A DNA stretch of 35,467 nt. Origin: Alistipes sp. (lineage in GTDB: Bacteria > Bacteroidota > Bacteroidia > Bacteroidales > Rikenellaceae). Where the stretch lies: positions 1 through 35,467 of the forward strand of contig JAGBUB010000020.1 of the NCBI GenBank assembly GCA_017631035.1, given 5' to 3'. Below are positions 28,802-35,467 of the stretch, piece after piece (positions within the stretch are counted from its first letter, which is position 1; each line of letters opens with the position of its first letter). Below the pieces are notes generated by a model. The model saw nothing but the letters and a program-made list of their open reading frames with translations, was not told where the DNA came from and made no database searches. A program made the position numbers and the translations under genes.

Positions 28802-30373
28802 ATGGCACTGAAACAATTTAGCGTTGTTACACGCACCTATGAGGCACTCCCACGAAGCAAACGCCTTCGTGGGCGAGGTGTTAATGGTAGCGAAAGTGGA
28901 GGGGGTAGCAGTGCAGTCACTGTTATTGGTGATGGCGATGGTCATACCCACGCCAACAAGACCACGCTCGATGCCCAATCTATGGATGCCGAAGGTTATC
29001 TCTATTTGAAGTATAAACCTGATGGCGCTGATGACTCCAAGGAAGAGAAAGTTAAGGCTGGATTTGCGGATGAGGCTACCCACGCCAAAGAAGCAGATAA
29101 TGCTGATAAATGGGACGGTCAGCAGTTTGCTGACTACCTTGACCAAGCACTCCGCACAGGCGACATCGTACAGTTCTTGAAGGTTATTGCTTCGGAGTTT
29201 CGTACCCCGAATTTTATATCGGGCATTGAAACGGGAACAGGTGCAGCTATTGACAAAGAGGGTAACGCAGAGATGACCTCGCTGACGCTGCGCTCGTTCT
29301 TGAAGGTGCCAACGCTTATCTACAACAAGGTGCAGGTTACAGGTGGCGAGATGTGGAATACCGAGGGCGGTACCATCGCCAAGGTTGAACCTGATGCTGG
29401 TAGCGATACGGCGTTTGTGCTTACGATGGATATCGAGGACGGCGACAATATCGAGTTGCAGGTTGATGATATATGCAAGGGGCACTACAACAAGAACGGT
29501 GGGTTTATAACATCGTACTTCCGTGTCGTGTCGGTCAATCAGACCGCCAAGACGATCCGTGTGGTGCTTGGTGATAATGACGCCGTGCCCGGAGGCGTGA
29601 ACTGTGCGCCTACTGCCTATATGAACATCGCTCGTTATGGTAACTTTACCAACGAGGAGAGACAGCAGAGTCAATACTTCTCCTCTTCGGAGCAGCGTAT
29701 ATCGTTGCTTTCGGGTGTGGACCAATATATCATCGAGCCGAAACACTATAAGGTCGTTATTGGTAGTGTTCCCGAAGCTCTGCTTCCAGAGAACAACCCT
29801 GTATCGGGGCGAGCTTCGATTTATCTGGATAATGTGATAGCCAAAAACTTCTTCCAGATAGACAAGGACAATGAGGTTATTCGCACAGTTCGAGATCGAG
29901 GTTTGTGGAGCGCCATTGATGCTGTTACAAACCCTTATCAGTGCAACGCTCAATACCAAGACGAAGTATATCACAACTCGTGCAAGTACCGCTGCATTGT
30001 TGAGGGTACCACAGCCGAACCTCGCTACGACTCTACCGATTGGCTACTTGTCGCTGGTGATACAACTCTCACACTTGACATTGAGAGTACCGATGGGGAG
30101 ACCTTCCTTGTGGGGCAACTATCGACCACCCTCACTGCAAAGGTAAAACGAGGCGTTACGGATATCACAGCCGATATCCTCGTTGGAGATTGGTCGTGGA
30201 CTCGCGAGACGGGTGATGTCGCCTCGGATACAATATGGAACACTGACCACGCTGGGTGTGGTAACTCGATTACTTTGACCAATGAGGATTTGGCTGCGCT
30301 CTCTGGCCGCTTTATCTGCACCGCTTATGTGCGTGATGGGGCGGAGTCGGTCAGCGCTCAAGTAGCATTTTAA
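28802..30373 (+). CDS. Tail/baseplate fibre protein with N-terminal assembly domain
   Basis: A 523-aa protein. A basic N-terminal tail (LPRSKRLRGRGVNG) and a Gly/Ser-rich linker are followed by segments common in Bacteroidales phage tail proteins: TTLDAQSMDAEGYLYLKYK, the repeat-like ADEATHAKEADNADKWDG segment, TSLTLRSFLKVPTLIYN and VTGGEMWNTEGG. The C-terminal 100 residues are Ig-like (from TLTLDIESTDGETFLVG). It probably links the tail tip to fibres. A strong hairpin lies inside its 5' coding region (28849-28873). Confidence 0.65.
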   Translation: MALKQFSVVTRTYEALPRSKRLRGRGVNGSESGGGSSAVTVIGDGDGHTHANKTTLDAQSMDAEGYLYLKYKPDGADDSKEEKVKAGFADEATHAKEADNADKWDGQQFADYLDQALRTGDIVQFLKVIASEFRTPNFISGIETGTGAAIDKEGNAEMTSLTLRSFLKVPTLIYNKVQVTGGEMWNTEGGTIAKVEPDAGSDTAFVLTMDIEDGDNIELQVDDICKGHYNKNGGFITSYFRVVSVNQTAKTIRVVLGDNDAVPGGVNCAPTAYMNIARYGNFTNEERQQSQYFSSSEQRISLLSGVDQYIIEPKHYKVVIGSVPEALLPENNPVSGRASIYLDNVIAKNFFQIDKDNEVIRTVRDRGLWSAIDAVTNPYQCNAQYQDEVYHNSCKYRCIVEGTTAEPRYDSTDWLLVAGDTTLTLDIESTDGETFLVGQLSTTLTAKVKRGVTDITADILVGDWSWTRETGDVASDTIWNTDHAGCGNSITLTNEDLAALSGRFICTAYVRDGAESVSAQVAF

Positions 30374-30407
30374 CGCCATTTGAAAGACATTTGAACGCTA
30401 TATGAAA
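30371..30407 (+). repeat. 11-bp repeat array at the start of the next tail gene
   Basis: ACGCCATTTGA, AAGACATTTGA and ACGCTATATGA follow directly after the stop at 30371-30373. The ATG at 30402 lies inside the third unit. Phase is exact (G at 30382, 30393 and 30404). Confidence 0.7.
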
Positions 30408-31562
30408 AAGGTAAAACGCATAGGTGTCATTTACGACCCGCTTAATATCTCCGCTTCGCTTCTGGTGCGTGGTGGCAGTCTCTCACAGACTCACTGCGCC
30501 GAGCGCTCGGAGTTCGTTCCTGATAGAGAACTGACCCCGTTAGTCATCGTTCCACAGGTCTATATCCAAGACCCTAATGGAGTATTGACAAGTGGGTATG
30601 TTCGATTATCGGGTGTGCTTTGGTATGCTTTACCAAAGGATATCGCAGACACAATTGTCGATGAGTCCTATTTGAGCAAAGAGCTCGCACAGTATGTTAT
30701 CACAGCAGGAACACAAGGCTATTCGGTTGCCGAGGATGGAACATTGACCGTATCGACTAATGTTCCCTATCTGTCGCCTGTCGTGTTGGTGTTTACGGGT
30801 AATTACGCAGATCCTCGCGATGGCAAGATACTGCGTATCCACGCAACAGCAACACTATCGACCAGCTCCGTAGTATTGCCCGCCACGCTCTCGCTTGATA
30901 AGCCCGCATCGTGGGGCTTTAACCCGATATCAGATAGCGGTACCCGTAGCGTAGTTGCTACACTCCGTATAGGTGGGGTTGTTCCTGATGCTGCCTACAA
31001 AGTCCGCTATTGGTGGTATAAGGTCGAGGGCGGAGTGGAGAGCCTCATCGATGAGGGTGAGGATCTGTTCTATGAGTCGGGACAGAACAGCAACACCCTG
31101 ACCATAGACCCACGATATATTGATGGGGCAATGCACCTCATCTGCAAGGCGGAGTATGTATTGGCAGCGGAGTCGCTCCCGAACAGCCCGACAGCCGAGT
31201 GCCTAACTGCCGATACAGTTATCGCTCGCAGGTACCCGAACTACGACTTTGAGAACTTTGTGCATGGCGGTGTCGATGTGGCAGCAGGTGCCGAAGTTGT
31301 CAAGAACGAGTGTGTTGTAACCATTGGGCGTGAGGTCTTGGGACACCCAGCGGAACACTTTACAATTCGCTGGTCGATAAAACGAGCTGTATATGGTGCC
31401 GAGTGGCAGCACCTCGGATTTGGCGAAAGTATCTATATCCCTGCCGATGAGTTTGCTGATGGTGCTGATGTCGGTTTGGAGGTCGAGGAGTTCGCAGCTC
31501 TCGGTGCGATGGCTGACGGCAATACGGTTCTATGCGATGGTAATGCGGTAATAACATTTTAG
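30402..31562 (+). CDS. Beta-rich tail-tip/fibre protein
   Basis: A 386-aa, mainly beta protein beginning MKKVKRIGVIYDPLNISASL. Two Ig-like stretches can be seen (around YKVRYWWYKVEGG and FTIRWSIKRAVYG), each with spaced aromatic residues and YxxxxxY-type strands. It belongs with the neighbouring proteins in the receptor-binding apparatus. No enzymatic motif. Its start codon is embedded in an 11-bp repeat array. Confidence 0.6.
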   Translation: MKKVKRIGVIYDPLNISASLLVRGGSLSQTHCAERSEFVPDRELTPLVIVPQVYIQDPNGVLTSGYVRLSGVLWYALPKDIADTIVDESYLSKELAQYVITAGTQGYSVAEDGTLTVSTNVPYLSPVVLVFTGNYADPRDGKILRIHATATLSTSSVVLPATLSLDKPASWGFNPISDSGTRSVVATLRIGGVVPDAAYKVRYWWYKVEGGVESLIDEGEDLFYESGQNSNTLTIDPRYIDGAMHLICKAEYVLAAESLPNSPTAECLTADTVIARRYPNYDFENFVHGGVDVAAGAEVVKNECVVTIGREVLGHPAEHFTIRWSIKRAVYGAEWQHLGFGESIYIPADEFADGADVGLEVEEFAALGAMADGNTVLCDGNAVITF

Positions 31563-31565
31563 ACA

Positions 31566-31787
31566 ATGAAAAGATATAAATACGCAAAAATCCCTTTGGT
31601 GAGTGCAATAGCATTGGGCTTGGATAAGATACGCCGCCACACGCCAAGTGGCGATGTTATAATCAACGAGAGCGACTTGCTGACCTATGGCTCGGAGAGT
31701 AATACCTTTGAGCAGAAGGTGGAGGCGTTGAGTGGTAAGGTGCTGACGGCTCTCGAAGCAAAACAAGAACTTCAAAAAACAGAATAG
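31566..31787 (+). CDS. Small tail-region protein
   Basis: A 73-aa protein starting MKRYKYAKIPLVSAIA, 3 bp after the previous stop and 2 bp before the next gene, so clearly part of the tail operon. A mixed basic/acidic, partly helical protein with a Glu/Lys/Gln C-terminus. It may be a small assembly or chaperone protein for the fibres; not recognised. Confidence 0.6.
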   Translation: MKRYKYAKIPLVSAIALGLDKIRRHTPSGDVIINESDLLTYGSESNTFEQKVEALSGKVLTALEAKQELQKTE

Positions 31788-31789
31788 CT

Positions 31790-32833
31790 ATGAGCAATGT
31801 AAAAGGTATATCCACTATTAAGTATGTAAAACAGGGCGATACGGTAACTTGCGGGCTCCGTAGTACATTCCCCCTCAAACAGTTTATATCTAACGGCAAC
31901 GGAGCTGTTTCGCCCTCTTTTGCGGCGAATAGACCGTGCATCTATCCTGTTGTGCGTAGTTCATTGTCGGCTACCCGCATATCGCCCGAGACAGTGGGCT
32001 ATAAGTGGTATTACAACACCGTAGAGATACAGTTTGACGGTAGCGGTAATTCGCTTGCCTTGGGTAGTATTGCAGCGGGCACATTCCACTCGGAGTGGAA
32101 GAGTGTAGATGGCTTCGGTGTTCCGACCTTGACCATCTGCAAGGACCTCGCTTCGAGCAACAATATCGACTCGGATAGCATTGAGTTCTCGGGTGTGGTC
32201 AATACAGGCTTCGCTACGGTGGTGTCGGCTTCGATTGAGGTCGCTATCGAGCAGACCGAGGGAGATGCTTATGTTGCCTATATCGCTGTCAATAACGGTG
32301 GCGTCATTGATGACGATGTGGCTTCTCTTACCGCCAAGGCTCATCTGCTTGTTGGCGGGGTTGAGAAGACCTCGGGTGTCAAATATGCGTGGTATAAGAT
32401 GCAGGTGTCGGCAGGTGCTGACGGTTGGGTGAGCACAGGTAACACAGGGCAGTCAATAACTATCGGGGCATCGGCTATCAACAACAAAGAGTTGTACCGT
32501 TGTGTAATAACCAGCGGCGACAAGAGTGCCGAGGCTGTTATTGAGGTCGCAGATGAGACCGATGTGCTTATCATCTACCCGAACCCTACTGACGGTGCGG
32601 GCAATACGGTACCCGAGGAGCTGGGCTCGGCACAGCAGAGCATTACCTATGTTCCGAAGGTATATAAGCGTGGCACCTCGGAGGAGGTGTCGGGCTACAC
32701 CTTCAACTACCTTGTAACAAACTCTTCAGGCGATGAGATTGCTTCGAAGGACGGCGGTAGTTCGTTTGTTGTAACCCTTGCCCACGCTATTCAGGCGAAT
32801 GGAGATTTGACACTTATTATCACAGCAGAGTAG
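31790..32833 (+). CDS. Tail-tip/fibre protein with Ig-like domains
   Basis: A 347-aa beta protein with two Ig-like repeats, visible as VGYKWYYNTVEIQ and VKYAWYKMQVSAG followed by ELYRCVITSGDKSAEAVIEV. The last pattern (L-Y-R-C-V-I) is typical of bacterial/phage Ig-like folds, which often bind carbohydrates on the cell surface. It shares the WWYK/WYK strand with the 386-aa protein two genes upstream, so the two may be duplicated copies. Confidence 0.62.
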   Translation: MSNVKGISTIKYVKQGDTVTCGLRSTFPLKQFISNGNGAVSPSFAANRPCIYPVVRSSLSATRISPETVGYKWYYNTVEIQFDGSGNSLALGSIAAGTFHSEWKSVDGFGVPTLTICKDLASSNNIDSDSIEFSGVVNTGFATVVSASIEVAIEQTEGDAYVAYIAVNNGGVIDDDVASLTAKAHLLVGGVEKTSGVKYAWYKMQVSAGADGWVSTGNTGQSITIGASAINNKELYRCVITSGDKSAEAVIEVADETDVLIIYPNPTDGAGNTVPEELGSAQQSITYVPKVYKRGTSEEVSGYTFNYLVTNSSGDEIASKDGGSSFVVTLAHAIQANGDLTLIITAE

Positions 32834-32834
32834 T

Positions 32835-34109
32835 ATGACAAAGTTGAAAAACATAACTCGCATTGCCTATAAGCGAGAGCCCGAAAAGGGTGAGCGTGGT
32901 GCAATACCTCGCATTAGGCAGTGGCAGGTAAGGGTCCGGTATTTAGCAGGTAGCGAGGGCGAAACATTTATTGATTTTGTCTATTACGAAGGACAATACT
33001 ATCGCTGCCTTACCACGCACACAAGTGCGTCAATGACCAACCCTTATGCGTCTGTTAGCGATAATAATGGCCTATGGGATATAGAGAATAATTTTGACCT
33101 TGTTGCCACAAAGGTAGCATTTGTTGGTAACGGGGGAGAGGGTTGGATAATTGATAACGGTGAGATTAGGCATACCAGCGGGGAAATATCACTATCTCTT
33201 GATGGCTCTATTGAAACAAATAGTGGTCGTTATAGGGTTGATAGCACAGGTAAACTGATATGCGAGGAGGCTGAAATAAAAAATAGTTCATTGACTGATG
33301 TAAATGTTCAAGGTACACTTCGCTCCCAATTCGTGCTATGGGATTCAACCGCTGCCACTTTTGATAATAACGATAATGTTGTTGTGCCAATCACCTCATC
33401 AAGTGAATCTGATGGAAGGGTAATAACATCAGATAACTTTTCTTGGTCGGCTTCCAATAGTGGGCGTATAATCCGCTTTGTAAACTACAAGTGGAATTCA
33501 ACAGTCGCAGAGGGTAAGGTGATTTTGAAAGCCCCAAGTGGTAAGTATTTTTACGAAAACGGCAAAGCTCGCACCCAAATTATAGTATCTCGTGAGTGCC
33601 TTGTATTGCTTGGCTATGGAACACCCTCTACACTTTATGGCTGGATTGTTTTAGCCAGAGTAGATGTGTACACTAATGGTACTTATGGCAGCCCGTTGAA
33701 AGTAATATATCAAGGTGTCTATAACCCAACCAAAGATGTTCCACTTGAAAAGGTATGGTCGGAAAAATTGATGCATACAGGTATCAAGGAAACCTCTTGG
33801 GCTATCAAACAGTTAGACGCTAATGGCAAATATAGAGTATATATGCCCGAGTATATTGATAGTTCCAAATGGCATGTTATGCTTACCCCATGTGCTTTCG
33901 GCGTATCAGATGCGATAACTACAAATGTTAGATATGCAACGCTTATGGCAAAAGGGGCAGAGTCGGTATCGTTTACGGTTGATAATGTTACAACATCTAA
34001 ATACTTGTCATACTTTGATGTATGGACCGCAGACGATAGTAGTGTGAACTCCGGTGGTTTCCTATTCCAAGTTATTAGTATGGCTGATTGGGCAACACCG
34101 TCTTCTTAA
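32835..34109 (+). CDS. Tail fibre protein, AT-rich and probably mosaic
   Basis: A 424-aa protein. The N-terminal 95 residues resemble carbohydrate-binding/assembly modules (FIDFVYYEGQYYRCLTTHT, then NPYASVSDNNGLW). The middle has a fibre-type beta repeat segment (VGNGGEGWIIDNGEIRHTSG), and the C-terminal 230 residues are a different beta fold. Base composition is more AT-rich than in its neighbours, especially over 33200-34100. This suggests a recently exchanged receptor-binding module. It is placed immediately before the DGR-type fibre gene. Confidence 0.6.
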   Translation: MTKLKNITRIAYKREPEKGERGAIPRIRQWQVRVRYLAGSEGETFIDFVYYEGQYYRCLTTHTSASMTNPYASVSDNNGLWDIENNFDLVATKVAFVGNGGEGWIIDNGEIRHTSGEISLSLDGSIETNSGRYRVDSTGKLICEEAEIKNSSLTDVNVQGTLRSQFVLWDSTAATFDNNDNVVVPITSSSESDGRVITSDNFSWSASNSGRIIRFVNYKWNSTVAEGKVILKAPSGKYFYENGKARTQIIVSRECLVLLGYGTPSTLYGWIVLARVDVYTNGTYGSPLKVIYQGVYNPTKDVPLEKVWSEKLMHTGIKETSWAIKQLDANGKYRVYMPEYIDSSKWHVMLTPCAFGVSDAITTNVRYATLMAKGAESVSFTVDNVTTSKYLSYFDVWTADDSSVNSGGFLFQVISMADWATPSS

Positions 34110-34129
34110 TAATACTAACACTTTACGAT

Positions 34130-35467
34130 ATGAACAAAAAAGAACTCAGCTCCTTGGAGCATTTCGGCAAGGTCGAGGATAACGACCTGTTTTTTGGAAA
34201 GTCCGCATCAGGCGGCAAATATGGATTCTTCCCTGCTTCTATGCTGGGTAGTAAAGGCTACGCTTGCCGTAGGTGGAACCTGAATAACTCCACTCCTATT
34301 GGCGAGGCTGTGGGTAACATCGACTATCTGCGTGAGTTGCCTTCGTTGCTCGGTCTTGGTTGTTATCTGGTTGATGATGCCCATAACCGCCGTAAGCTCG
34401 ATCCGAACAACCACTACAAGTTGGCAACAGGTGAGACAGCAAAGCTCGATGGCTCGATGGGTCAATATATGTGGGGCTGGCGTACTCCGTTCTACATTGC
34501 GTGGTGGGTTGAAGGTGATTACTTCTACCTTGCAGCGAGCCTAAAACCTATTGCTGGTCGTGCTTGTTATAAGGTGCCTGTTGCCTCGGTTTCGGCTATG
34601 CACTGCGGTGTGATGGACCGCACCAACACAATGCTCTGCTCGCTTATCAGTACCGATGAGCGATACCGAGGTGGTAATGGTTCGGCTCTTACTACGGGTA
34701 CTGCTTCGGCAGAAAACCTCTCAATGCTTGGCTATGCTGCCACCGTTATTGGTACTGCTAATTTCGAGACCTATGCAGCCAAGCGAGGTGCTGGGTGGGG
34801 TGCAGGTTGGTATTGGATAGAGACGGCTATCCTTGTGCTGTTCCAGCTCATTATGGGCACCCGTAACTGTCAGGCATCGTTCAACGCAAGCAAGGACGCC
34901 AACGGACTCTATCAGGGTGGTCTTGGCTCTGGCGTTTCAAACATGTCATCGTGGGAAGCATACAATGGTCTATATCCCGTAGTTCCCACTTCGGCAGGTG
35001 TTGAGCTGGCAGATGCTGTTGGCGTTGGCTCTTACGCAGTCAAGAAGGCTGACGGCACCACCGCCTACAACGCCCCGATACCTGTATTTTTCGGTTTGAA
35101 AAACCCTTACGGGCACCTTTGGGTGGGTAAGAACCGTATCGTTGGAGTAAAGAACGCCGATGCTTCGTATTCGTTCTATGTGGCAAAATCCTCGCTTACA
35201 ACTTGGAATTATAGCGACACCGCGAATATGATACATGTGGGCGACCTTGCGGCAGCCGAAACGGCAAGCTGGGCGTATATCTCCGCCCTTAATTTTGAGG
35301 GCTTGGCGGGAATGCCGGCGGAGTGCAGCGGAACAACCTCCACTTATTATTGCGATGGCGTATATCGTGATATCTACACTTCGGGTTTTCGTTCGCCTCT
35401 TGGCTCCGGCACTGCTGACGTTGGTGCCAATCCTGGCTTGGCGTGCTTCCGCGGTAACTCTGCGCCC
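34130..35467 (+). CDS. DGR-type variable tail-fibre protein, truncated by the window edge
   Basis: At least 446 aa, open to the edge (ATG at 34130, MNKKELSSLEHFGKV). The C-terminal part has the C-type-lectin-like sequence of Bacteroidales DGR target proteins: residues around MHCGVMDRTNTM, IETAILVLFQLIMGTRN, NPYGHLWVGKNR, then the STYYCDGVYRDIYTSG region and GLACFRGNSAP at the last bases. In such proteins the adjacent variable repeat is rewritten by an adenine-mutagenic reverse transcriptase, changing receptor specificity. The RT, template repeat and accessory Avd gene should lie downstream, outside the window. The missing C-terminus prevents proof. Confidence 0.8.
   Translation, partial: MNKKELSSLEHFGKVEDNDLFFGKSASGGKYGFFPASMLGSKGYACRRWNLNNSTPIGEAVGNIDYLRELPSLLGLGCYLVDDAHNRRKLDPNNHYKLATGETAKLDGSMGQYMWGWRTPFYIAWWVEGDYFYLAASLKPIAGRACYKVPVASVSAMHCGVMDRTNTMLCSLISTDERYRGGNGSALTTGTASAENLSMLGYAATVIGTANFETYAAKRGAGWGAGWYWIETAILVLFQLIMGTRNCQASFNASKDANGLYQGGLGSGVSNMSSWEAYNGLYPVVPTSAGVELADAVGVGSYAVKKADGTTAYNAPIPVFFGLKNPYGHLWVGKNRIVGVKNADASYSFYVAKSSLTTWNYSDTANMIHVGDLAAAETASWAYISALNFEGLAGMPAECSGTTSTYYCDGVYRDIYTSGFRSPLGSGTADVGANPGLACFRGNSAP

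Noticed and set aside
28613-29974. Long 453-codon open frame on the minus strand
   Set aside because: It lies opposite the fibre gene 28802-30373, whose protein is coherent and operon-linked; the antisense product has the His/Leu/Arg-rich look of a shadow frame.
1-35467. CRISPR array
   Set aside because: The 11-bp and 12-bp arrays have no unique spacers of constant length and no cas genes are present; they are short phased repeats.

Overview
The window is most of a transposable (Mu-like) temperate phage of a Bacteroidales host. It runs from the left end through the early, head and tail genes and stops inside a tail-fibre gene. Three things point to Bacteroidales: promoters of the TTTG / TAnnTTTG type, the absence of clear Shine-Dalgarno sites, and the protein families. 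The layout, together with a terminal gene that looks like a diversity-generating-retroelement (DGR) target, strongly recalls the Bacteroides 'Hankyphage' group (Mu-like phages carrying a DGR). That identification rests on recognition, not on a search.

Layout. 1-790: non-coding left end with three copies of a 12-bp motif (candidate transposase sites), short tandem repeats and a terminator. 791-1623: S24/LexA-type repressor (minus strand) and a control region where the early and repressor promoters face each other across a perfect palindrome. 1624-10861: early/transposition operon (plus strand): HTH protein, small ORFs, DDE transposase, MuB-like ATPase, RecA-like ATPase, DUF4406 protein, GemA-like protein, many small accessory ORFs, DUF3164 protein. 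Four tRNA-like RNAs with abnormal anticodon arms lie between these genes. 10862-11355: AT-rich gap with minus-strand small ORFs and hairpins. 11356-11625: small conserved protein between the early and late modules.

Late genes form two divergent blocks. The minus-strand block (18022 down to 11608) holds small terminase, large terminase, DUF1320 connector, DUF935 portal, MuF head protein with a C-terminal nuclease-like domain, virion morphogenesis protein and a tail-terminator-like protein. A small RNA with a consensus host promoter and its own terminator lies at 12783-12854. The plus-strand block (18169 to the end) holds ClpP-like protease/scaffold, capsid, amidase, spanin-like overlapping pair, tail tube, frameshifted tail chaperone, tape measure, baseplate/fibre proteins and the truncated DGR-type fibre. 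Between the blocks (18020-18150) two near-identical promoters flank a repeated operator-like sequence, which could switch on both arms together.

Most unusual items: the tRNA-like RNAs in a phage that also carries a probable RNase toxin on its head protein; the intergenic small RNA; the two promoter switches; and arrays of 11-bp-phased TTYRAA repeats that fill gaps directly before start codons.
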